Under the pieces are notes generated by a model, which saw nothing but the letters and a program-made list of their open reading frames with translations, had not been told where the DNA came from and did no database searches. Shown one piece after another: positions 23,885 to 34,248 of a stretch of 64,000 nucleotides of DNA (positions within the stretch are counted from its first letter, which is position 1; every line of letters starts with the position of its first letter). The DNA is from Mycobacterium sp. E2733 (GTDB taxonomy: Bacteria; Actinomycetota; Actinomycetes; Mycobacteriales; Mycobacteriaceae): the NCBI RefSeq assembly GCF_001667585.1, contig NZ_LZJZ01000107.1, forward strand, positions 1-64,000, given 5' to 3'. A program made the translations under genes and the position numbers.

Positions 23885-25346
23885 TACACGACTGCATGAC
23901 TACTGGGAGCCGCCACGGTGTGAGCGCTCGCGGGAGCTGGTGGATCGGATGTGCGAGTCATGGCGGTTAGAGGCTCAAGTGGTGGCGGCTCGCTTGGATG
24001 CGGTCGGGGAGTTGTTCGAGCTGCGCCGCGCCCAGCGTGGCGAGGAGGCGGATTGGGCGGTCGACACTTGGGCGGCGGTGGGGGCCGAGGTGGCTGCGGC
24101 GTTTCGGGTCAGTTTGGCGATGGCGGGCAGCTTCATGCGGTATGCGTTGGCGATGCGTGAGCGGCTGCCACAGGTGGCGGCGGTGTTTCGCGCCGGTGAT
24201 ATCAATTACCGGTTGTTTCAGACCATCGTGTACCGCACCGATTTGATCACCGATGCTGAGGTGCTGGCCGCCGTGGATGACGAGTTGGCCGTGCGCGCGG
24301 CGCGGTGGCCGTCGATGACTCGGGGCCGATTGGCCGGCGAGGTCGACAAGATCGTGGCGAAGGCCGACGTTGACGCGGTGCGCCGTCGCCAGCAGTGTCG
24401 CGACGAGCGCTGTGTCGGGATCGACGATCTCGAGGGTGGCATGTCCGAAATCCGCGGCAGCCTGTTCAGCCCGGATGCGCACGCCTTGGACGCGCGGTTG
24501 GATGCCTTGGCGGCCACGGTGTGTGAGCATGATCCGCGCAGCCGCGATCAGCGGCGCGCCGACGCGCTGGGGGCGTTGGCGGCCTCGGCGGATCGGCTGG
24601 GTTGCCGTTGTGGGCGGGCTGATTGCGCGGCCGGAAAGCGGCCTGCGGCAATGCCGGTCGTCATTCACGTGATCGCCGACGAGGCCACCGTGCAGGGCCG
24701 CGGGTCGGCTCCCGCGTCGGAGGTGGGAGTGGACGGGCTGATCTCCGCCGAGGTGGTCGCCGAGCTGGCCGGCTCGGCCAGGCTGGTGCCGGTGAGCGCC
24801 CCGACGCAGGCCGAACCGCGCTACATTCCGTCGGCCCGGCTGGCCGATTTCGTGCGGTGCCGGGATTTGACGTGTCGGGCGCCCGGGTGTGACCGCCCGG
24901 CCGTCGACTGCGATATCGATCATACGATTCCCTACGCGCAGGGCGGTGCGACGCATCCGTCGAACCTGAAATGCCTGTGCCGCCAACATCATTTACTGAA
25001 GACGTTTTGGGGCTGGCGTGACGAGCAGTTGCCCGACGGCACGATCATCTGGCGTCTGCCCGATGGGCACACCTACGTCACCACCCCGGGTAGCGCGCTG
25101 CTGTTTCCCGGCCTGTGCGCGCCCACCGGCGACCTCCCGGCGCCCGCGGCCGGCCCCGAGCGGTGCGGGCAGCGCCGCGCGATGATGCCGCTGCGCACCC
25201 GCACCCGCGACCAGAACCGGGCCCAGCGCATCGCCACCGAACGCCACCACAACCGGATGGCCCGCGAGGCCCGCCAGAGCCCTTGCGAGGCTTATACTTT
25301 CGAACCTTACGATGCCGCCAGCGACCCGGATCCGCCGCCCTTCTGA
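23877..25346 (+). CDS. REP13E12-family HNH endonuclease (DUF222)
   Basis: A 489-residue member of the mycobacterial 13E12 repeat family. The N-terminal two thirds are DUF222. Near the C-terminus is an HNH nuclease core with zinc ligands: CRDLTCRAPGCDRP, then DIDHTIPYAQGG, N in SNLKCLCRQHH. The start is the ATG at 23877 in the LexA-type box; an upstream GTG at 23847 is less likely. These genes occur in many copies, can be phage attachment sites in M. tuberculosis, and are thought to be mobile or induced by DNA damage. A fragment of a second copy lies at 26764. Confidence 0.92.
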   Translation: MFDTRLHDYWEPPRCERSRELVDRMCESWRLEAQVVAARLDAVGELFELRRAQRGEEADWAVDTWAAVGAEVAAAFRVSLAMAGSFMRYALAMRERLPQVAAVFRAGDINYRLFQTIVYRTDLITDAEVLAAVDDELAVRAARWPSMTRGRLAGEVDKIVAKADVDAVRRRQQCRDERCVGIDDLEGGMSEIRGSLFSPDAHALDARLDALAATVCEHDPRSRDQRRADALGALAASADRLGCRCGRADCAAGKRPAAMPVVIHVIADEATVQGRGSAPASEVGVDGLISAEVVAELAGSARLVPVSAPTQAEPRYIPSARLADFVRCRDLTCRAPGCDRPAVDCDIDHTIPYAQGGATHPSNLKCLCRQHHLLKTFWGWRDEQLPDGTIIWRLPDGHTYVTTPGSALLFPGLCAPTGDLPAPAAGPERCGQRRAMMPLRTRTRDQNRAQRIATERHHNRMAREARQSPCEAYTFEPYDAASDPDPPPF

Positions 25347-25362
25347 CGGTCTGTCAACAGGT

Positions 25363-26688
25363 TCACGCAGAAGTGACGGCGAACAAGCGCCATTCGCCGG
25401 GTACGCCCTTGAGCTCGTGAGCGCCGCGGTCCTCGAACCCAAGTCCTGATCCGATCACCAGATCGCGCAGTGTGCTGGACACCAGCACATCGTTCGGCCC
25501 CGCCAATGCGCTCACGCGCGCGCCGATATGCACGCCGATCCCGCCGATGTCGTCGCCCCGCACTTCGCACTCACCGGTATGCAACCCGGCGCGCACCTCG
25601 AGGCCCAACGCTTGCACAGCATCTCGAATTGCCACGGCGCATCGGATCGCTCGCTGCGGGCCGTCGAACATCGCCAGGAAGCCGTCGCCTGATGTGTTCA
25701 CCTCACGGCCCCGAAAACGAGCAAGCTGCGACCGCACAACGGCGTCATGCGCATCGAGCAACGCATGCCAGTCACGGTCACCGATCTCGGCGGCCCGGCG
25801 CGTCGAGTCCACGATGTCGGTGAACAGCACCGTGGCCAGCACCCGATCATCGGCTACGTCGGCCTGCTCGCCAGTGAGGAACTGGGCGATCTCCTGGAAG
25901 GACGCGCGCCAGTCGGGCTCGAAGAAGTGGATGACGTTGCGCCCCAGAAGCTCAACGTATTTCGCGCCCGGTATGCGATCAGCTAGGTCTTTGCCCCACT
26001 CCGGCGGGATCAACAAGTCGTCGGCGTGCTGGATGACGAGGGTAGGCACGCGGATTGAGGGAAGCAACGCCCGCACGTCCATCTCGGCCACTAGAGGCAT
26101 CATGAGCGCGACGGTCCCTGGGCTGGCCGCCCCGCGTTCCCAGCGCGCCAACGCTGCCCGGATTTCCTCGTTCCACGGCATGTCCGGGTTGAATAAGCGT
26201 TGGTATTCGCCCGTTCCCCACATGGCGACCGCGGCGGCAGTGATCTGCTCGGATGTGGGTCCCTCGTCGGCGCGCTCAGCCGTCGGATTCAGGTAGCCCT
26301 CCAGCACGACGAGCGCGGTGGTGCGAGACGGATATGTTGCTGCAAAAAGCGCCGCTGGTGGGACCGCACCGACGATCGCGAGGAGGACCGCTTCTCGACT
26401 GCCGATATCGTCGAGCACCGCGGTGATGCTGTCGGCCCACTGCTCCAAGGTCGGCAGCGCGCCCGGCGAGACGGGATCGGATGACCCGGTGCCCGGCTGG
26501 TCGAACAAGATGACCCGACCCAGCGATGTCATCGCCTCGACCCACCCTCGAAGCGGCGGCAGCTCCGGAAGAACCTCACAATTTGTGAACCAGTTAGCGA
26601 CGAGCACGATGTCGCGCGGGCCTTCGCGCGACGCGCGATACGCGACACGCAAGTCACCGTTCAGCGCATACCGCGTCTCCGAGAACAT
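25363..26688 (-). CDS. Alpha/beta-hydrolase fused to class III nucleotide cyclase (Rv1900c-like)
   Basis: A 441-residue two-domain protein. Residues about 1-270 form an alpha/beta-hydrolase fold. The nucleophile elbow reads LAIVGAVPP in place of G-x-S-x-G, so the esterase site looks lost. Residues about 280-441 are a class III cyclase: metal Asp in FTDIVDST, SGDGF, and Arg in VHIGARV. Asn replaces the substrate-defining Lys (EVNTSGDG), and His occupies the usual catalytic Asn place. Rv1900c (LipJ) has the same two changes and is still an adenylyl cyclase with some guanylyl activity, so this one is probably active. The product would be cAMP; the signal is unknown. It is flanked by REP13E12 sequence on both sides. 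Confidence 0.9.
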   Translation of the reverse strand: MFSETRYALNGDLRVAYRASREGPRDIVLVANWFTNCEVLPELPPLRGWVEAMTSLGRVILFDQPGTGSSDPVSPGALPTLEQWADSITAVLDDIGSREAVLLAIVGAVPPAALFAATYPSRTTALVVLEGYLNPTAERADEGPTSEQITAAAVAMWGTGEYQRLFNPDMPWNEEIRAALARWERGAASPGTVALMMPLVAEMDVRALLPSIRVPTLVIQHADDLLIPPEWGKDLADRIPGAKYVELLGRNVIHFFEPDWRASFQEIAQFLTGEQADVADDRVLATVLFTDIVDSTRRAAEIGDRDWHALLDAHDAVVRSQLARFRGREVNTSGDGFLAMFDGPQRAIRCAVAIRDAVQALGLEVRAGLHTGECEVRGDDIGGIGVHIGARVSALAGPNDVLVSSTLRDLVIGSGLGFEDRGAHELKGVPGEWRLFAVTSA

Positions 26689-26763
26689 CGCAGAAGTCTA
26701 AACCGGGGAGCGAGGACCGGGGAGCCGGTCGGGTGGTGCATACCGGCAGTGTTTGTGCTGCTC

Positions 26764-26912
26764 ACGAACGAGCAGTTGCCTGATGGCACCGTGATCTCCC
26801 GACTGCCCGATGGGCACACCTACGTCACCACCCCGGGTGGCGCGCTGCTGTTTGCCGGCCTCTGCGTCACTCGCGCCCGGAACCGGGCCCAGCGCAACGC
26901 CACCGAACCCGC
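26764..26912 (+). pseudogene. REP13E12 C-terminal fragment
   Basis: Encodes EQLPDGTVISRLPDGHTYV, then TTPGGALLF and RNRAQRNATE, a clear copy of the tail of the REP13E12 protein (25021-25240), with about 85 percent base identity by eye over the best part. The HNH core and everything before it are missing, and an internal segment is shorter. It has the same orientation as the intact copy. Confidence 0.85.
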
Positions 26913-26952
26913 CCAAATCGGCCCCGCACCCCCCGCCTTAAGGCGTTGGGCG

Positions 26953-27525
26953 TCAAGGCCTGCGAGGCCCCATCATCCGGCCGCACCCCATCCCGCCCGG
27001 ACCCATCGACTGTTGCATCATGGCGGGCATCCCGTCCCGCACGAAACCGGTCACCTCGCGCGCGTGCGCACGGATGACGTCGGTGAGGGCCGGATCGTCG
27101 GCGGTCTCCTCGGCGATCACGCCTTTAGGTGTGAACGTGAGCTGGCGGCGGTAGCCGCCGGCACGACGGAAAAGGGTCGGCAGGCTTTGGCTCATGCAAC
27201 GGATTTCGGTTCCCTGATCGAGGTGGGCGTACATGCTCGAAACATGCTCTTGCAGTTGGGCGGTCAGCTCTGGCGACGCCGATTCGGTGGTGGTGCGCAC
27301 ACCGCCGGGAACGTCCTCGACGACGCGGTCGATTTCGCTGTGCCGCATGAACATCTCCATGTAGCGGCTCATGTCCATGTGACCGGCGCCCATGCAACCG
27401 CCCCCGTCCGTGAGGCGGATAGCCGTCGAGGGCGGCTGAAAGACGCTCCGACGCAGATGTGTCAGACCCAGGATGCTGCCCGCGCCGATCGCGGCAAGCG
27501 CCGCCCGCCGAGTCAGTCCAGCCAT
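26953..27525 (-). CDS. Exported Met-rich protein of unknown function
   Basis: A 190-residue protein. The N-terminus (MAGLTRRAALAAIGAGSIL) resembles a twin-arginine signal. Near the start of the mature part is a Met/His cluster (CMGAGHMDMSRYMEMFMRH), and the tail is Met/Gly-rich (MMQQSMGPGGMGCGRMMG). Such clusters bind copper or other soft metals in many exported proteins, so metal handling is inferred; no family could be named. A start at 27567 would prepend residues that spoil the signal, so the ATG at 27525 is used. It is divergent from a second small Met-rich membrane protein (27611). Confidence 0.8.
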   Translation of the reverse strand: MAGLTRRAALAAIGAGSILGLTHLRRSVFQPPSTAIRLTDGGGCMGAGHMDMSRYMEMFMRHSEIDRVVEDVPGGVRTTTESASPELTAQLQEHVSSMYAHLDQGTEIRCMSQSLPTLFRRAGGYRRQLTFTPKGVIAEETADDPALTDVIRAHAREVTGFVRDGMPAMMQQSMGPGGMGCGRMMGPRRP

Positions 27526-27610
27526 ACGGCAAGCCGACCAGGTACGCGACGCCTTTTCTAGGGCCAATGGTCCCTACCCCCGGTGGGTATCCCTGTGCCA
27601 TCGTTTGGGC

Positions 27611-27925
27611 ATGACGCAAAATCCTGAATCCAGCGTCGGACCGACCACCGTGACCCCCGGGGACGGGTATCGATTCGGCGCGCACAGTCGACTGAGTCAA
27701 GTGGTCGCGTGGGTGGTCATCGTCGCCGGCGTCGTGTTCGTCGTCGCGGTGATCTTCTTCTCGGGCCTCTTTTTGGGCGCGGCCTCGGGTGACCGTTACG
27801 GCTGGCACCACGGCTACGGCGGCGGACGTGGCGGTACCTGCCCGATGATGGGGCCCGGCGGCATGATGGGCCCGGGGATGATGGGACCTCAGCAAACGCC
27901 CACGCCGACGGCGCCGCGCCCCTAG
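27611..27925 (+). CDS. Small membrane protein with Met/Gly-rich tail
   Basis: A 104-residue protein with one membrane helix (residues about 33-56, VVAWVVIVAGVVFVVAVIFF) and a His/Gly/Met-rich C-terminus (WHHGYGGG; CPMMGPGGMMGPGMMGP). The tail repeats the Met-Gly pattern of the divergent exported protein at 26953-27525, so the pair may act on the same metal. No function is known. Confidence 0.8.
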   Translation: MTQNPESSVGPTTVTPGDGYRFGAHSRLSQVVAWVVIVAGVVFVVAVIFFSGLFLGAASGDRYGWHHGYGGGRGGTCPMMGPGGMMGPGMMGPQQTPTPTAPRP

Positions 27926-28152
27926 CGGACGCGCCAACGCGACACTCGAAGGCGCCCTGGAGTTCGCTGATCAGAACATGAAACCTGCCCGGCGCGTGTC
28001 GTTCCGCAACGCGCAAGCTGGCCGCAACCCCGCGCTGCCGTGGCCGGGGCCGGCGCTCAACCGCGGTCTTCATTCGGACTGTCAGGGTTAGCCAACCGCT
28101 CTAGAATGAGACGCTTTGGTGCTGCCCTGTAACCGGCCGGGATGAGGTTCGT

Positions 28153-29652
28153 ATGAATAGCCCTGCGCACAATCGACGTCAGCCGGCCGGTGGCCGCCCG
28201 CGCAGGGCGGCCGCCTTGCTGCGGGTGGCGTTCAGCTGTGCAGCGGCGGCAATCGTGGTGTCGGGGTGCACATCCTTCGTCGACGGGCGGGCGCTGTCGA
28301 TGCTCAACGACCCGTTCCGGGTGGGCGGCCTGCCCGCGACCAACGGCCCCAGTGGGATCCGCTCGAACGCACCCGCCCCCACCGGCACGGTCGTCAACAC
28401 CGACAACGGCGAGATCGACAAGTTGGCGTTGCTGTCGATCAACGACATCGAGGAATACTGGAAGTCGGTCTACAGCCAATCGCTGAAGGGCGATTTCGTC
28501 CGGGTCGGCAAGATGGTGTCGTACAACTCCAACCAACCGTCCAGCCTCACCGTTTGCCACAACGACACGTATAAACTCGTCAACGCCTTCTACACGTCGC
28601 GCTGCAACCTGATCGCCTGGGACCGCGGGGTTTTCATGCCCGTCGCGCAACGGTATTTCGGCGACATGTCCGTCAACGGCGTGCTGGCCCACGAATTCGG
28701 CCACGCCTTGCAGACCATGGCGAAGCTGGTGACGAAACGAGACCCCACGATCGTGCGCGAGCAGCAGGCCGATTGTTTCGCGGGCGTCTACCTGTTCTGG
28801 GTCGCCGACGGTAAGTCACCGCGGTTCACGCTGAGCACCGCCGACGGGCTGGACCACGTGCTGGCGGGGATCATCACCACCCGGGACCCGGTAATGGACA
28901 GCGACACCGAGAACGACGACGAACACGGGTCGGCCCTGGACCGGATCAGCGCCTTCCAAATGGGTTTCATCGACGGCGCCTCGGCCTGCGCGGTGATCGA
29001 CAGGAAGGAAATCTCGCAGCGCCGCGGCGACCTGCCCAATGCCCTGCGCGTCGACAGCAGCACCGGGAACCCGGAGACCGGTGAGGTCCCGATCGACCAA
29101 GACACCTTGTCGACGCTGATGGAACTCTTGGAAAAGGTGTTCTCGCCGAAGAATCCGCCGGCGTTGTCCTATCAGGCCGCCGATTGCCCCGACGCCAAGG
29201 CCAGCCCGCCGGCGTCCTACTGCCCGGCCACCAACACGATCGTGATCGACCTGCCGAAGCTGGCGGCGATGGGGAAGGTTGCCGACGAGAACGAGCAAAC
29301 GCTGCCGCAGGGCGACGACACCGCGCTGTCGGCCGTGATGTCGCGGTACGCGCTGGCCGTGCAGCACGAACGCGGGCTCGCCATGCAGAGCCCGTGGACC
29401 GCCCTGCGCACCGCGTGCCTGACGGGCGTGGTGCATCGCAAGATGGCCGAACCCATCGAGCTGTCGTCGCAGAAGCAGCTGCTGCTGACGGCCGGCGATC
29501 TCGACGAAGCGGTGGCCGGGTTGCTCACCAACCACCTCGTCGCAAGTGACGCGGACGGCACCAGCGTGCCGGCCGGTTTCACCCGGATAGCGGCGTTTCG
29601 CGGCGGCGTGGCCGGCAACATGGACGCGTGCTACTCCCGCTATCCGGGATAA
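28153..29652 (+). CDS. lpqM: Lipoprotein metallopeptidase LpqM
   Basis: A 499-residue lipid-anchored protein: N-terminal signal with lipobox VSGC, then a neutral-zinc-metallopeptidase domain with the zinc motif HEFGHAL (about residue 180) and a downstream acidic segment REQQADCFAG that can supply the third ligand. The length agrees with Rv0419. It follows lpqL in the M. tuberculosis order, but here a 4-kb block separates them. The ATG at 28153 has a GATGAGG purine site upstream. Confidence 0.93.
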   Translation: MNSPAHNRRQPAGGRPRRAAALLRVAFSCAAAAIVVSGCTSFVDGRALSMLNDPFRVGGLPATNGPSGIRSNAPAPTGTVVNTDNGEIDKLALLSINDIEEYWKSVYSQSLKGDFVRVGKMVSYNSNQPSSLTVCHNDTYKLVNAFYTSRCNLIAWDRGVFMPVAQRYFGDMSVNGVLAHEFGHALQTMAKLVTKRDPTIVREQQADCFAGVYLFWVADGKSPRFTLSTADGLDHVLAGIITTRDPVMDSDTENDDEHGSALDRISAFQMGFIDGASACAVIDRKEISQRRGDLPNALRVDSSTGNPETGEVPIDQDTLSTLMELLEKVFSPKNPPALSYQAADCPDAKASPPASYCPATNTIVIDLPKLAAMGKVADENEQTLPQGDDTALSAVMSRYALAVQHERGLAMQSPWTALRTACLTGVVHRKMAEPIELSSQKQLLLTAGDLDEAVAGLLTNHLVASDADGTSVPAGFTRIAAFRGGVAGNMDACYSRYPG

Positions 29653-29669
29653 CCGAACGGCCGTCCCTA

Positions 29670-29768
29670 TCAGCCGATCTGGGCGAGCTTGGGTATCACT
29701 TGGTCGCCGAGGCAGCGGATGAAGCCGACCGGATCGGGATTGCCGGGGAACGGACCGGCATTGACCAT
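29670..29768 (-). pseudogene. C-terminal scrap of a luciferase-like (LLM) oxidoreductase
   Basis: A minus-strand reading of 32 codons, NAGPFPGNPDPVGFIRCLGD followed by QVIPKLAQIG and a stop, looks like the tail of an F420-type LLM oxidoreductase. Nothing upstream continues it; an operator-like palindrome follows within 10 bp. It is too short to be a gene of its own. Confidence 0.5.
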
Positions 29769-29776
29769 GTCTTAGA

Positions 29777-29812
29777 TTAGACAGTCCAAACTGTCCAGCC
29801 CAGGCTGTCTAA
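29777..29812. promoter_or_regulatory. Nested inverted repeats, TetR-operator-like
   Basis: Outer arms TTAGACAG (29777-29784) and CTGTCTAA (29805-29812) are perfect complements, and an inner pair GACAGT-CCAA-ACTGTC spans 29780-29795. Spacing and symmetry fit two overlapping TetR-family sites. No TetR gene lies beside it, and it overlaps the stop of the hydrolase gene, so it is probably left over from the lost LLM locus. Confidence 0.6.
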
Positions 29813-30437
29813 CTACGGCCGAGCAGCTGCAGGGCGGCGTCGACCGCCAGCGCCGGCACGTTCAGGGTCTTGGACCGCAGATCGTGTCGCGCGCCGGCGA
29901 TTTCGACGACGGCGGTTGTGCCGGCGACGAGCGCGGCGGCGGCGCGCAGTTCGTCTGGCGTGCCGAAGGGGTCCGATGTTCCGTGCGTGAACACCGTCGG
30001 CACTCTGATGTCGGGCAGGTGTTCGGTGCGGGCCCGCTCCGGCTTTCCCGGCGGGTGGACCGGATACGAGAACAGCGTCAACAGGTCCACTTCAACAGGG
30101 CGGGCCTCGCGGGCGGCCACCACCAAGGACGTCTGCCGGCCGCCATAGGAATGCCCGCCGGCGATCAGCGGGCCGCCGGCCAGTCCGCGGCACAGCCTGA
30201 TCGCCTCGACGATTCCGGCGCGGTCGGTGGCCGCCGACCCGGACGGCGGGCCCTTGGGCCGGCGCCGGCGGTACGGCAGGTTGTACCGGACGGCGAGCCA
30301 GCCGCGCCGCGCCCATTCGTCGCAAACCTGTTGCAGCAGTGGCGAATCCCGGTCTCCTCCGGCGCCGTGGGTCAGCACCACCACGCCCGACGCCGAGCCT
30401 TCGGGTTCGTGCGCGACGCCCGCGATGTCCTCGAGAT

Positions 30438-30441
<4 letters not shown>
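29809..30441 (-). CDS. Alpha/beta-hydrolase (Rv0421c-like)
   Basis: A 210-residue protein of the dienelactone-hydrolase-like family: oxyanion motif LTHGAGGD, nucleophile GGHSYGG (Ser), then Asp in GTSDPFG and His in GARHDL, giving a complete triad. The substrate is unknown. The ATG at 30441 overlaps the thiD stop (ATGA), so it ends the riboswitch-controlled thiC-thiD operon; Rv0421c has the same position. A link to thiamine metabolism is contextual only. Confidence 0.9.
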
Positions 30442-32899
<2,458 letters not shown>

Positions 32900-32903
32900 T
32901 CAT

Positions 32904-32990
32904 CTCCCTACGCCGGCATTACCCGGTCAGGTTCGTACGGTCGACGGCCCCGAGCCGTCCTCTCAGCGCATTCGACGTGCGCTCCCGCGT
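32904..32990 (-). promoter_or_regulatory. TPP riboswitch upstream of thiC
   Basis: On the minus strand: a GCGGGAGCGC opening arm, GCTGAGAGGAC, a variable GC-rich P3 arm, then AACCTGACCGGGTAATGCC and GGCGTAGGGAGATG. These are the conserved thi-box blocks in order. It ends 7 bp before the thiC ATG, as for the thiO switch, so translation is the likely control point. Confidence 0.95.
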
Positions 32991-33102
32991 TTTTGGATGG
33001 TCCGCACGCGACGTTACCCCCACCCCGGACCTCCTGACATGTGGGCGGGCCTTTTGGCCAGCGCGGTAGCCGGTGGTATCCCCCGAGTGCGAGGATGCAA
33101 AC

Positions 33103-33813
33103 GTGCAACAGCAAGGCGGAATGGACGGGTTGACACCCGCCGGGTCCCGCAGCGGCCAACAGTCGAGCCCGCCGGCGGACGTCGCCCGCTATCTCAACGT
33201 AGGCACTTTCCGGTTCTGGTTCATCGGGGAGCGCTGGGAGTGGTCCGACGAGGTGGCCAGGATGCACGGCTACGAACCGGGCACCGTCGAACCGACGACG
33301 AAGCTGTTGCTGTCGCACAAGCACCCCGATGACCGTGCGCACGTCCAGGAAGTGCTCGACTACGCCCTGCGGTCGGCGGAGTCGTTCTCCAGCCGGCACC
33401 GGTTCATCGACACGGCCGGCAAGGTGCACGACGCCATCGTGGTGGCCGACCGCATGCACGACGAGTCGGGCGCCGTGGTGGGCACAGCGGGCTACTACAT
33501 CGACCTCACCAACACCTTCGACGAGACCCGGCAAGAGGTGCTCGATGAGGCGCTCCCCGACCTCTTCGAAAGCCGTGCGGCGATCGAGCAGGCCAAGGGC
33601 GTGCTGATGTTCGTCTACCGGGTCAGCGCCGAGCAGGCCTTTCGCGTGCTGCAGTGGCGGTCGCAAGAGACGAATGTGAAGCTACGGGCGCTGGCCCGGC
33701 AACTGCTCGCCGAGGTGACAACCCTGGAAGGCTCGACGGCCACCCTGCAGAGTCAGTTTGATCATCTGCTGCTGACAGTGCATGAACGGATATCCGCCGA
33801 GTCTGCTGGGTAA
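33103..33813 (+). CDS. PAS-ANTAR regulator
   Basis: A 236-residue soluble protein. Residues about 35-140 form a PAS fold (FRFWFIGERWEWSDEVARMHGY ... ending GTAGYYIDLT with a short linker). Residues about 165-225 form an ANTAR domain (ESRAAIEQAKGVLMFVYRVS, then AFRVLQWRS), an RNA-binding unit that controls antitermination or translation of target transcripts. So it should sense a small ligand or redox signal and act on RNA. The GTG at 33103 has GAGGA 7 bp upstream; starts at 33073 and 33121 are possible. It opens the signalling block inserted between thiC and Rv0424c. Confidence 0.9.
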   Translation: MQQQGGMDGLTPAGSRSGQQSSPPADVARYLNVGTFRFWFIGERWEWSDEVARMHGYEPGTVEPTTKLLLSHKHPDDRAHVQEVLDYALRSAESFSSRHRFIDTAGKVHDAIVVADRMHDESGAVVGTAGYYIDLTNTFDETRQEVLDEALPDLFESRAAIEQAKGVLMFVYRVSAEQAFRVLQWRSQETNVKLRALARQLLAEVTTLEGSTATLQSQFDHLLLTVHERISAESAG

Positions 33814-33891
33814 CCAGGGGAATACGCGAACGCGGCAGCCCGCAAACAGTTAGTGTTCCGAGACACTCCGAACGGTGAAAGGCACTGAAGG

Positions 33892-34248
33892 TTGTTGGCG
33901 GTGGAACATGAGCCTCTCGAGGATGCGGTCGTCGTGCGCGTTAAAGGCGGCGTCGACTCAAGTACCGTCGATGAGGTAACCGCTCACCTGACCGCCGCGC
34001 TCAAGCTGGCCGAGACACACCCGGCCCGGCTGGTCGTCGTCGACCTGCAAGCCGTCGACTTCTTCGGGAGCGCGGCGCTGAACGCCGTGCTCGAGTGCCA
34101 CGACGAAGGCAAGGAAGCCGGGACTACCGTCCGGCTGGTCGCGAACAACGACCAAGTGCTTCGTCCGATCGAGGTGACCGAACTGGATCGGATCTTCGAC
34201 ATCTATCCCACGCTTGCCGAGGCTCTGCAACACAAGCGACAGCAATGA
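33892..34248 (+). CDS. STAS-domain anti-sigma factor antagonist
   Basis: A protein of about 118 residues, one STAS domain in the style of RsbV/SpoIIAA. The phosphorylation loop is present: VVDLQAVDFFGSAALNAV, with the Ser after D-F-F-G. It should be switched between free and phosphorylated forms by an RsbW-type kinase and a PP2C-type phosphatase; both lie in the next gene, whose start overlaps its stop (ATGA). The start is uncertain: TTG 33892 with AAGG just before it, or GTG 33901. A small hairpin (33852-33867, stem AGTGT/ACACT) lies in its leader. Confidence 0.9.
   Translation: MLAVEHEPLEDAVVVRVKGGVDSSTVDEVTAHLTAALKLAETHPARLVVVDLQAVDFFGSAALNAVLECHDEGKEAGTTVRLVANNDQVLRPIEVTELDRIFDIYPTLAEALQHKRQQ

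Noticed and set aside
26749-27561. Plus-strand reading through the 13E12 fragment into the Met-rich gene
   Set aside because: After the fragment it runs antisense to the Met-rich gene, whose signal peptide and tail are far more convincing.
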